Positions 28,373 through 35,461 of a DNA stretch of 64,000 bases are shown here, one piece after another. Made by a program: the position numbers and the translations under genes. Each line of letters begins with the position of its first letter. Position 1 is the stretch's first letter. Source of the stretch: JAFDBW01 sp963723355. Its GTDB lineage: Bacteria > Desulfobacterota > Desulfuromonadia > Desulfuromonadales > BM103. The DNA is taken from the NCBI GenBank assembly GCA_963723355.1, contig CAVRQQ010000033.1, positions 6,849 to 70,848 of the forward strand, in the 5' to 3' direction. The notes beneath the pieces are model-generated. The model was not told the DNA's origin. It saw only the letters and a list, made by a program, of their open reading frames with translations, and did no database searches.

Positions 28373-30901
28373 TTACAAATTTACCTGTATTTCCGGCTCT
28401 TTCAACTGAATCGATGTTTTACATATGCCCATCGTGCGAACATCCTCGATCTCTTGTTCCATGAGATAGGCAGCGAGAAACAGAGGACTGCCGGATTTCA
28501 ACTCCATCCAGAGTTGCTGGTCCCGGCACTGCAGGTCAAGAACCCAGGGCCGCAGATCGATTTTTTCCTGGCGGTTCTTTTTCGTCCGGGTGGTGATGAC
28601 GCTGTCCTGTTGCATAAAATCCTTCAATCTGGCTGCGAAACCCTCGCCCGGCTGTTCCGGCAAAGGCACACGGTAGGTCGCAGCGACGACACTGTTTGCC
28701 GGCGCATCGCCTTTGCGCGGCCAGGTCTCTGCCTTGATGACCCGGACCCCCTCCGGAAACTCCCGGTTGAGGTCCTCCATGGCCGTTGCCGGGGCACAAC
28801 TCGCGGTCAATTCAAGGTCCACGATTTCCGCTTCGCTGGCCACGCCGAGCGGCAGGGCATCGCCGAAGCTGATGCGAGGTGCAGGGTGGAAGCCTGCCGA
28901 ATATCTGATCGGCAACCCGGCCCGGCGTACGGCCCGGTGGATCAGGGTCATGTATTCGAGATGGCTCAGGCTTGCCGTGCGACCGGTTTTGGTGAGAGTC
29001 AGCCGCAGCTTTGGCAGAAGCTCAGCCTCAGGAATCGTGGTCTCTGTCGCAGGGATTTCCCCACCTTTCGGTTCCCGGTCGGACAGGCGCGGCCTGACAG
29101 TCTCGAAGTCACAGAGCCCGCAATAGCTGCACTGGCCATCACGGCAGTCCGGTGTCTGCTTGCCGAGCAGGGCATTCTGCCGCTCGCGCAGCAGGAAGTC
29201 CTTGCTGACTCCTGAATCGATGTGATCCCAGGGCAGGGTTTCCCCCGCCTGACGTTGGCGCAGGTACCAGGCCGGGTCGAGGCCCACGACGGAGAACGCT
29301 TCCTGCCACAAGTCCCAGCGGAAATGATCGCGCCAACCATCAAACCGGCAGCCCCGTTGAACGGCTTCTGCGAGGACGGCGCCAAGGCGACGATCGCCAC
29401 GGGCGAACACTCCCTCGAGAAACGAGAGCTCCGCTTCGTGCCATTTGAGCCGCAGACGCTTCTTCTTCAAAGCATGGCGAAGTTTTTCCTGCCGGGCCAG
29501 GGTCTCGTCAAAGCCGATCTGCGCTTCCCACTGGAAGGGCGAATGCGATTTTGGCACAAAAGTCGACACCGAGACGTTGACATCGGCCCCGCCCTGGGTG
29601 CCGCGCCCGGCAGCCTTGACGCGTGCGGCCAGGTCGACCAGTGCATCCAGGTCCTCGTCAGTTTCCGTGGGCAGGCCGATCATGAAATAAAGCTTGATGA
29701 TGCGCCAGCCGAGTTCAAATGCCGCCTGGGCGCTCTCAATCAGGTCTTGCTCTTTGATCCCTTTGTTGATGACCTGGCGCAAACGTTCGCTGCCCGCCTC
29801 GGGAGCCATGGTGAAGCCGGTTTTGCGGACCTTCTTGATTTCATTCATCAGCTCCGGAGTCAGTGAGCCGACCCGCAGGCTGGGGAGTGATATCGCTACG
29901 CGCTGGTCAGCATAGCAGCCCATCAAATCCTGCATCAGGACCTCTATGGCGCTGTAATCGCCCGTCGAAAGAGAAAGCAGGGAGACTTCGTCGTAGCCGG
30001 AGTGGCGCAGCATCTGCTCGACCAGGCTGCGGATCGTTTCCGGTTGCCGTTCACGTACCGGGCGGTAGATGTACCCGGCCTGGCAGAAGCGACAGCCGCG
30101 GGTGCAGCCACGGGCGACTTCGACGGCAACCCGATCGTGAATTGTCTGCAGGAAGGGCACGATCGGCTGCACCGGGTAGGGCGCCGAGTCAAGATCAGGC
30201 AGCACGCGTCGCTTGACTTTGCCCGGTGCCCCCTCAACCGGAGTGATGGCCGCGATCCTGCCGTCCGGCTTGTAGCTGACTGAAAACAGGGCGGGCACGT
30301 AGAGGCCTTCTATCGCAGACAGCCTCTGCAAAAGCGTCGCCTTGTTCTCGCCGGCCAACCTGCTGTCACGAACAGCGGTACAGAGATCGATGATCGCCTC
30401 TTCACCGTCACCAATCACGGCACAGTCGATAAAATCGGCAAGTGGTTCCGGGTTGAATGCGCAGGGGCCGCCGACCACGACCAAAGGGGCCTGCTCACTG
30501 CGCTCACTTGCCTGTAGTGGCAACCCTGACAGTTTGAGCATGGACAGTACGTTGCTGTAACAGAGTTCGTATTGCAGCGAAAAGCCGATAATGTCGAAAT
30601 CACCGAGCGGGCGCCCGCTTTCCAGAGAAGCTAGGGGCTTGCCCTGGTCGCGCAACTGGGCCTCACGGTCCGGCCACGGCGTGTAGCTGCGTTCAGCCGC
30701 AATCCAGGGGACATCGTTGAGGACGCGATACAGGATTGCCGAGCCGATGTGGCTCATGCCTACTTCATAGACGTCGGGAAAGGCCATCGCAAAGCGCAGG
30801 TCGACCTGGTCCCAGTCTTTGCAGATGCTGCCACGTTCACCGCCCAGGTAGCGGGCCGGGCGCTTTAATTGATAGATGGAGGATTCGCTGGTCATGAGCA
30901 T
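28373..30901 (-). CDS. Radical SAM protein with fused DUF2344 domain (TIGR03960/TIGR03936 type)
   Basis: An intact 842-residue protein. It has a B12-binding-like N-terminal part (EVGMSHIGSAILY, FSLQYELCYSNVLSML), a radical SAM core with CTRGCRFCQAG (the CxxxCxxC cluster, near residue 260), a second cysteine group CRDGQCSYCGLC near residue 605, and a C-terminal DUF2344 domain (LRLTLTKTGRTASLSHLEYM). The combination is a conserved fusion found beside rng in Desulfuromonadales and Clostridia. The substrate is unknown. The adjacency suggests a tRNA or rRNA-related role, which is inference. Confidence 0.88.
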   Translation of the reverse strand: MLMTSESSIYQLKRPARYLGGERGSICKDWDQVDLRFAMAFPDVYEVGMSHIGSAILYRVLNDVPWIAAERSYTPWPDREAQLRDQGKPLASLESGRPLGDFDIIGFSLQYELCYSNVLSMLKLSGLPLQASERSEQAPLVVVGGPCAFNPEPLADFIDCAVIGDGEEAIIDLCTAVRDSRLAGENKATLLQRLSAIEGLYVPALFSVSYKPDGRIAAITPVEGAPGKVKRRVLPDLDSAPYPVQPIVPFLQTIHDRVAVEVARGCTRGCRFCQAGYIYRPVRERQPETIRSLVEQMLRHSGYDEVSLLSLSTGDYSAIEVLMQDLMGCYADQRVAISLPSLRVGSLTPELMNEIKKVRKTGFTMAPEAGSERLRQVINKGIKEQDLIESAQAAFELGWRIIKLYFMIGLPTETDEDLDALVDLAARVKAAGRGTQGGADVNVSVSTFVPKSHSPFQWEAQIGFDETLARQEKLRHALKKKRLRLKWHEAELSFLEGVFARGDRRLGAVLAEAVQRGCRFDGWRDHFRWDLWQEAFSVVGLDPAWYLRQRQAGETLPWDHIDSGVSKDFLLRERQNALLGKQTPDCRDGQCSYCGLCDFETVRPRLSDREPKGGEIPATETTIPEAELLPKLRLTLTKTGRTASLSHLEYMTLIHRAVRRAGLPIRYSAGFHPAPRISFGDALPLGVASEAEIVDLELTASCAPATAMEDLNREFPEGVRVIKAETWPRKGDAPANSVVAATYRVPLPEQPGEGFAARLKDFMQQDSVITTRTKKNRQEKIDLRPWVLDLQCRDQQLWMELKSGSPLFLAAYLMEQEIEDVRTMGICKTSIQLKEPEIQVNL

Positions 30902-31016
30902 CCCAAAAATCGTTATGGTTAATCAATCGCATAAAATAGCACGATTGTTTTCCCGGTGGACGAGAAATCCAGAGGTGTGCTGTTTTCCGGGTCAGGATCG
31001 CTATCCCTGGAATAGA

Positions 31017-31040
31017 AAAGCCCGGCTCGAGACCGGGCTT
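31017..31040 (-). terminator. Terminator after the small cytochrome
   Basis: A perfect 8-bp stem AAGCCCGG/CCGGGCTT with a 7-base loop. The plus-strand A-run at 31016-31019 becomes a T-run on the minus strand. It lies 30 bases past the cytochrome stop. Confidence 0.8.
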
Positions 31041-31069
31041 CAATCATTGGCATAATCCTGTGACGGATG

Positions 31070-31396
31070 TTATCTGCTCTGCTCCAGCATATACATGACC
31101 GCAGCGGAGACTTCCTCATCGGTCAGTGCACTGTTCCCGCCCTTGGCGGGCATGAATCCGCTTTTTCCCTGATAGCCGTTGATTGCGTTGCTGATCACGA
31201 CATCAGCGTCTTTGGCGCTACGTTCAGACCAGGCCGGTTTGTCGCCGACCCTGGGAGCACCTGCGATGCCGCTGGCATGACAGGGTGCGCAGAAATTCAT
31301 ATAGACTCCCTGGCCTCTGGCTGCATCAGCAAAAACCGCAGGCGCCGTGACAAGTACGAGCATGACAATAATAGTAAGGGTAATCAGTTTTTTCAT
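31070..31396 (-). CDS. Small monoheme cytochrome c (c5/c555-like)
   Basis: A 108-residue periplasmic protein: a signal peptide (MKKLITLTIIVMLVLVTAPA, ending VFADA), one heme site CAPCH near residue 36, and a distal methionine segment FMPAKGG near residue 82 before a C-terminal helix (LTDEEVSAAVMYML). This is the cytochrome c5-type pattern of small electron carriers. AAGGA precedes the ATG. It is a likely partner for periplasmic redox chains, with no specific oxidase nearby. Confidence 0.9.
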   Translation of the reverse strand: MKKLITLTIIVMLVLVTAPAVFADAARGQGVYMNFCAPCHASGIAGAPRVGDKPAWSERSAKDADVVISNAINGYQGKSGFMPAKGGNSALTDEEVSAAVMYMLEQSR

Positions 31397-31491
31397 GACC
31401 AGTCCTTTTCCGCAGTGTCTGCAGAGGTTTTAACAGGGGATCAAGGGATTGCCAGCCGTCAACTGTGGCAAGGCGTGAAAAAGATCTTTCC

Positions 31492-31593
31492 TCAGCGCTT
31501 GTTGCGGTTGCTTTTTGACGCCTGACATTGCTGGCATGCTGTCGAATATGACTTGCCGCATTCCTTGCATGTGTTTGTTTTGGACGTACTCAT
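31492..31593 (-). CDS. 33-residue zinc-ribbon-like protein
   Basis: The ATG at 31593 has an ideal site, GGAGGT, four bases upstream. It encodes MSTSKTNTCKECGKSYSTAC, then QQCQASKSNRNKR. Two CxxC pairs (CKEC and CQQC, 11-12 residues apart) fit one zinc site, and the tail is basic. The protein is too short for most gene callers. It lies 95 bases upstream of the small cytochrome on the same strand and may share its transcript. Function is unknown; a zinc- or nucleic-acid-binding role is inference. Confidence 0.65.
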   Translation of the reverse strand: MSTSKTNTCKECGKSYSTACQQCQASKSNRNKR

Positions 31594-31700
31594 GGTACCT
31601 CCTCAATAATATAGTGTTGCCGATCATTCCTGCCACATCGGCGGCTATTTTAATCCGCCTGCAACCGGTGCGCAAGCTATATTTTAATCCCTTTTGACAG

Positions 31701-31726
31701 CCCCCAGCCCCCAGTCCCCAACCCCC
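31701..31726 (-). repeat. G-quadruplex-capable tract in a C-rich intergenic repeat
   Basis: The plus strand reads runs of five, five, four and five C separated by 2-3 bases (31701-31705, 31708-31712, 31716-31719, 31722-31726). The minus strand is therefore a near-ideal four-run G-quadruplex motif. The C-rich text (CCCAGCCCCCAG type) runs on to about 31770 and recurs at 32465-32498 and 60548-60604. Confidence 0.7.
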
Positions 31727-31967
31727 GCACCTAACCCAGCCCCCAGCCTCCGCCCTTAAGCCAGCCTCCGCCTCTAACCTTTGCGTTGAAAGGATTTTTA
31801 GGTTTTTCGTGACGCGTTTCCTCATTATTATCAATAAAAAACTGAAAATTAATTTAAGAAAAGGGCCAGAAAAAGCCCATACGGAGGGGTGTAGCCTTCA
31901 TTACTGTCAATAAAAACAGTAAGTTAAAGAATATTAAATAAATATGAAAATATTTTAACTTTTATGC

Positions 31968-31996
31968 TTGACATGAATATCTTCTAATGTTAAAAC
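31968..31996 (+). promoter_or_regulatory. Promoter for the tandem 48-residue protein genes
   Basis: TTGACA (31968-31973) is a perfect -35. A -10 of TTAAAA/TAAAAC at 31991-31996 follows after 17 bases, with TG just upstream (an extended -10). The surroundings (31840-32040) are strongly AT-rich. A hairpin TTACTGT/ACAGTAA lies at 31900-31921 upstream. The transcript leader would be about 35-40 bases. Confidence 0.65.
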
Positions 31997-32040
31997 TCTA
32001 ATCAAGATCAATTAAAAATAATTAACAAAAGGAGAACATC

Positions 32041-32187
32041 ATGAAAACTCAAAGCCGCTTTATGGATACCGTAAAAAGTTCTTACCTGGTTCTCGTTATT
32101 GCCGCTCTCGGCGTGTTCGCCTTCATCTCTGCAGTTCTGATCGCATGGCCGGCACTCGCCTACATCGGCTCGAAACTGTTCAACTAG
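32041..32187 (+). CDS. 48-residue single-helix membrane protein, first of a tandem pair
   Basis: The ATG follows AAAGGAGAACATC. The product is 48 residues: a polar head (MKTQSRFMDTVKSSY) then one long hydrophobic helix (LVLVIAALGVFAFISAVLIA) ending WPALAYIGSKLFN. It is 27/48 identical to the next gene, and the C-terminal half (SAVLIAWPALAY) is identical. GC-rich codons inside AT-rich flanks argue for real coding sequence. I do not recognise the family. Size and shape suggest a regulatory or accessory subunit of a membrane complex. Confidence 0.8.
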   Translation: MKTQSRFMDTVKSSYLVLVIAALGVFAFISAVLIAWPALAYIGSKLFN

Positions 32188-32244
32188 GATTTATTAACTT
32201 TAAGCCTCGCAACTTTGAGCGAAGACACCCATAGGAGAAACATC

Positions 32245-32391
32245 ATGCAAAGCGCAGCCAACATTATCAGTTCCGTCAAAGCCAGTTACACGATTGCCGT
32301 CATGGGTGTCCTGGGCCTGTTCGCCTTCGTCTCCGCCGTACTGATCGCCTGGCCGGCCCTGGCCTACCTCGGCGCCAAGATGTTCAACTAA
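32245..32391 (+). CDS. 48-residue single-helix membrane protein, second of a tandem pair
   Basis: The ATG follows AGGAGAAACATC, 57 bases after the first copy stops. The protein is exactly the same length as the first (48 residues): a head MQSAANIISSVKASY, a hydrophobic helix (TIAVMGVLGLFAFVSAVLIA), and WPALAYLGAKMFN. Differences from copy one are mostly conservative (I/V, L/M, S/A), so both copies look to be under selection. A terminator follows 14 bases later, so the two genes form a closed transcription unit. Confidence 0.8.
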   Translation: MQSAANIISSVKASYTIAVMGVLGLFAFVSAVLIAWPALAYLGAKMFN

Positions 32392-32405
32392 AATTTAAAG
32401 ACAAC

Positions 32406-32436
32406 AAGGGGACCGAAATTATTCGATCCCCTTTTC
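32406..32436 (+). terminator. Terminator after the tandem small membrane proteins
   Basis: AAGGGGA (32406-32412) pairs with TCCCCTT (32427-32433), and inner bases CCGAA/TTCGA extend the stem with one mismatch. TTTT follows. It closes the two-gene unit. Confidence 0.85.
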
Positions 32437-32645
32437 ATGTCCCGGATTTTATCCTCTTTTCTCGTCCAGCCCCCAGCTCTCCAGCCTCCAGCCTTAACGC
32501 CCGTTCGCTTTGCTCACTCAAGGCGCAAAGACGCAGAGCTTATAACTATAGCGTTCTCATTCGCGTCTAGCCTCTGCCTCAACCTTCGTATTTATCCATT
32601 CCCAGTAACTCCAACCTCCGTCTCCATTGCCTTTCGTTATGTATG
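32437..32645. other. Intergenic with C-rich and ACGCAAAG-type repeats
   Basis: The stretch holds the C-rich repeat CAGCCCCCAGCTCTCCAGCC at about 32467-32486 and CGCAAAGACGCAGAGC near 32523. No gene with a ribosome site is seen. Confidence 0.45.
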
Positions 32646-32676
32646 CAAAAAGGCCGCCCCATTGGGACGGCCTTTG
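32646..32676 (-). terminator. Terminator of the ferritin-like gene
   Basis: AAAGGCCG (32649-32656) pairs with CGGCCTTT (32668-32675), with an inner CCC/GGG pairing. The plus-strand A-run before it becomes a T-run on the minus strand. It lies 29 bases past the stop of the gene at 32705. Confidence 0.8.
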
Positions 32677-32704
32677 TCGTTTCATATGAAATCGATCGAG
32701 TCCT

Positions 32705-33169
32705 TCAACTGCTCATGCCGAACATGGCCTTGTAGTCATCTTCGACGAGTTCAAGATGATTGTGGGTTGAGGTGGCGTTTGCCAGATAAACCTTGGAGAT
32801 CTCGGGGTCGTCTATCTCGGCCGCCATCTCCCGCAGGGTCTTCTCCAGAGCATCTTCCTGCTCAATGGCAAGTTCCAGGGCTTTGCGCTCGTCAAAGTCC
32901 TGCATCAGGAGGTTTTGCAGGCCTTTCCACCAGTCGGATTCGGTGTTTGGCGGGGCGCTCATGAATTCCTGGAAAGAGGGGATGTCGTCCCCAGGATATA
33001 TCCTGTAAAAAGATTCTGCGTGTTGGTATTCTTCGCGCGCAAGGATTTCAAAAGTCTGCCGCGCCTTGTCTTCCATCATACGCTCGGCACCATACTTGTA
33101 GAAGTCCATGGCGTCCTTTTCGGTCTGGATGGAGTCCTTGATCGCTTTCTGAACGTCAATGAGTCCCAT
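32705..33169 (-). CDS. Ferritin-like (rubrerythrin-type) diiron protein
   Basis: A 154-residue four-helix protein. I take the ATG at 33169, preceded by GGGAGG, in place of an upstream in-frame ATG. Iron ligands of the ferritin-like fold are visible: E in SIQTEKDAMDFYKYG, EEYQH (AREEYQHAESF), E in ALELAIEQEDALEKTL, and H in ATSTHNHLELVE. There is no rubredoxin domain. Such proteins detoxify peroxide or store iron in anaerobes. It is monocistronic with its own terminator. Confidence 0.85.
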   Translation of the reverse strand: MGLIDVQKAIKDSIQTEKDAMDFYKYGAERMMEDKARQTFEILAREEYQHAESFYRIYPGDDIPSFQEFMSAPPNTESDWWKGLQNLLMQDFDERKALELAIEQEDALEKTLREMAAEIDDPEISKVYLANATSTHNHLELVEDDYKAMFGMSS

Positions 33170-33481
33170 GGTGTCTGCCTCCCTTTGATACGTTTTTTTG
33201 CCCAAGCATAAATCGGCCATATTCATAACACATTTTAACGAAGAGGTCTTGTTTTTTCTTGTTTTGAAAAAAGGTTTTTTCCACCATGGTCTTTAGCCAA
33301 TCCCTCAGCATCTTTGCAGTTTATGAAGCTGCAGTGGCAATCCGTTCTGTTGCTTAGGATTGCGACTCAAAAGCTGAATGGAGCCGTATTGTCTTGTTGC
33401 CGCCGGGTTCTTTTTTTATTCGGAATAGGTAAAATAGCCTTTAAAAAAGGCTTGGGGCCCAGTATCCCGGGATCAAATAAG
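33170..33481. other. Divergent intergenic region, no gene recognised
   Basis: The region carries the promoters of the ferritin-like gene (minus) and the DUF4350-like gene (plus). A minus-strand open frame inside it (33367-33687) has no ribosome site or domain and overlaps the DUF4350 start. Confidence 0.45.
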
Positions 33482-33511
33482 TTGAAACCGTAAACGCCTT
33501 TCGGGTACACT
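33482..33511 (+). promoter_or_regulatory. Probable promoter of the DUF4350-like gene
   Basis: TTGAAA (33482-33487) and TACACT (33506-33511) are 18 bases apart and lie 51 bases before the start codon at 33563. Confidence 0.5.
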
Positions 33512-33562
33512 CCACCCTGAAAGATAACTGAAAAAGTCAGAATAAAGCTTGCCGAGGTCCGC

Positions 33563-34324
33563 ATGTACAAAAACTTCAACCTTGCCCTTGTCGGTGTGAT
33601 GACGATTCTAACCCTTGCCACATCCGCTTTCGCAGCTCCGGTTGTCCTGTTCGATGAATCCCATGCCCAGCAGTTCCTGATCGGCAAAGACGGACCGCTC
33701 GATCTGTCCGCACTGGCGGCCGCTTACCGCGAGCACGGTTTCCAGGTCAAGAGCTTTGCAGGACCACTGAATGGCGCGGAATTGTCCTCGGTCGATGTGC
33801 TGGTCCTTTCCGGACCCTTCAGGCCACTCAACCAAGATGAAGTTCAGGCGGTTCTCGATTTCGTCAACAACGGCGGTGGCCTGGCGGTCATGCTGCATAT
33901 CCCGCAACCAACGCTTAACCTCCTCCGGCAGCTGGATGTCGATGTTGCCAACGGAACGCTGCATGAAGAAGCTGCCGCGATCGGCGGCAATCCTCTTTAT
34001 TTCAAGGTCAGCAAACTTGCCGTTCATCCACTGACCGCAGGACTTGAAAGCTTTTCGGTTTACGGTAGCTGGGCCTTGCGAGGCGCTGCCGACCATGTCA
34101 CGACACTGGCTGAAACCGGCCAGCATGGCTGGGTCGACCTGGACCATGACAACCAGTTTTCCAAGGCAGACGCAATGCAATCGTTCGGTGTGCTGGTTGC
34201 CGGCCACCTGGGGCAGGGAAGATACGTGGTTTTTGGCGACGATGCGCTGTTTCAGAACCGGTTTTTCGATGAGTCCAATCGGCGCCTGGCTATCAACCTG
34301 GTCAACTGGTTGGGTCATAGATAG
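33563..34324 (+). CDS. Exported DUF4350-like protein (GATase1-like fold)
   Basis: A 253-residue protein with a signal peptide (NLALVGVMTILTLATSAFA, cleaved near residue 24). It continues PVVLFDESHAQQF, SSVDVLVLSGPFRPL, VLDFVNNGGGLAVMLH and GRYVVFGDDALFQNRFF, the pattern of DUF4350/GATase-like domains that resemble the type 1 glutamine amidotransferase fold but usually lack catalytic residues. It is a stand-alone periplasmic or surface protein. Its role is unknown. GAGG lies five bases before the ATG. Confidence 0.8.
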   Translation: MYKNFNLALVGVMTILTLATSAFAAPVVLFDESHAQQFLIGKDGPLDLSALAAAYREHGFQVKSFAGPLNGAELSSVDVLVLSGPFRPLNQDEVQAVLDFVNNGGGLAVMLHIPQPTLNLLRQLDVDVANGTLHEEAAAIGGNPLYFKVSKLAVHPLTAGLESFSVYGSWALRGAADHVTTLAETGQHGWVDLDHDNQFSKADAMQSFGVLVAGHLGQGRYVVFGDDALFQNRFFDESNRRLAINLVNWLGHR

Positions 34325-34343
34325 GCATCTGCTTTAAACGAGG

Positions 34344-34378
34344 AAAGAAAAAGGCAGCTCGATCGAGCTGCCTTTTTT
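34344..34378. terminator. Bidirectional terminator between convergent genes
   Basis: A perfect 24-base palindrome (34351-34374, centred on CTCGATCGAG) has an A-rich left flank and a T-run on the right, so it can stop transcription from both sides. Confidence 0.9.
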
Positions 34379-34397
34379 ATGTGCGACTATTCAGCTT

Positions 34398-34754
34398 TCA
34401 GTCGTTGAGCCAGGCCGACAGTTCACTGCGTGTCGTTTCAGCATCGCCGGTATTAAGCTCGATCAGTTTGCGTAAATGGGTCAATGTTTCAAGATCCTCA
34501 CTGATGAACTTGAAGCCGTATTGCAGAACCTCGACATGGACAAGTTCAGCGTCGAAGTTGAGGGAGATTGCCGTCCCGGGCAGGGCAATGCTGAGTTTGC
34601 ACCTGGCCCCCGTCGGGATTGGCAGAGGCGCCATTGTCTCGACCAGGGCCCCTTTCATGGCAACATCAAGGAGTTCGCCAGCCCAGTAATCCTGGTCAAC
34701 AGTGAGCGAAACTTTGGTTTCAAAAGGAACCCTGCGAAATCGTCGACTTTTCAT
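34398..34754 (-). CDS. PilZ-domain protein
   Basis: A 118-residue protein starting at the ATG at 34754 after GGGAGA. It is nearly all PilZ domain: an arginine-rich start (KSRRFRRVPF), then LLDVAMKGALVET in the position of the D/NxSxxG motif, and YGFKFI. PilZ domains bind c-di-GMP. The RxxxR part is present, but DxSxxG reads DVAMKG, so binding is uncertain. Confidence 0.75.
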   Translation of the reverse strand: MKSRRFRRVPFETKVSLTVDQDYWAGELLDVAMKGALVETMAPLPIPTGARCKLSIALPGTAISLNFDAELVHVEVLQYGFKFISEDLETLTHLRKLIELNTGDAETTRSELSAWLND

Positions 34755-34843
34755 TTCGTCTCCCGTCAATCGGAAATAATGCACGTTGAACTATCCGAAT
34801 TTTAGCGCATAAAGCCTCTCAAGCAAGTTCCGGAAAAACAACG

Positions 34844-35461
34844 CTAAGGTTGCCGCTGCTCGCAGATGCCGAACTCCTGGCCGCATAAAGCAAAGAAGTT
34901 CCGCATCAATCGGTAGGTGATCCCCCAGAGCAGGGGCTGCTCCGGGTTGAGCAGTTCAACGGCGGGATGGATTCTTGCTTCGCCGCGATAGACAAAAGTC
35001 CTCTTTTGGTGGCGTTCCGGTTCAAGAAGCTTTCCCAGGGGGCACCAGAAGGTCGTGTCAATTTCATGATTCGGTTGCAGTTCAGCAGAACCCTGCAGTT
35101 GATAAACAAAACACGAGACCAGCACCGGCATGATTGCACCGTACAGATCGTCGAGGCGGCCAAGGTGGCGTGCCCGGCCAAGATCAAGGGACAATTCTTC
35201 GAAAGTTTCCCGTTCTGCAGCCTGCTTCGGTGATTCACCGTCATGGTTGAGCCTGCCGCCGGGGAAGCCGATGTTTCCGGACCAGGGGTCCTGGTCATGG
35301 GTGGCCCGGATGATAAAGAGCACCTCCGGAGAGCAGGCTCCTTCCCTGAGGAGCATGGCAACAGCCGCGTGCCCCCGATCGTTGACCGGTCTTTCAGCCG
35401 GGAGATATGCTGACAGGGCGGCAGCTATGCTTGACAGATTTATACTTTCGGTATTTTTCAT
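34844..35461 (-). CDS. Nudix hydrolase (CoA-pyrophosphatase-like)
   Basis: A 205-residue protein. I start it at the ATG at 35461, which overlaps the inferred stop of the chelatase gene as ATGA. The Nudix box is GGRLNHDGESPKQAAERETF followed by EELSLD, which gives the GX5EX7REUXEE pattern. An upstream FPGG context and LPAERPVNDRGHAAVAMLLR resemble NudL/YeaB CoA diphosphatases. As read, the frame runs on from the VWA domain without a stop. I think a missed indel explains that, not a true VWA-Nudix fusion. Confidence 0.82.
   Translation of the reverse strand: MKNTESINLSSIAAALSAYLPAERPVNDRGHAAVAMLLREGACSPEVLFIIRATHDQDPWSGNIGFPGGRLNHDGESPKQAAERETFEELSLDLGRARHLGRLDDLYGAIMPVLVSCFVYQLQGSAELQPNHEIDTTFWCPLGKLLEPERHQKRTFVYRGEARIHPAVELLNPEQPLLWGITYRLMRNFFALCGQEFGICEQRQP

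Noticed and set aside
33367..33687. A 106-codon minus-strand frame between the ferritin-like and DUF4350 genes
   Set aside because: It overlaps the start and signal peptide of the DUF4350 gene and has no ribosome site or recognised domain.
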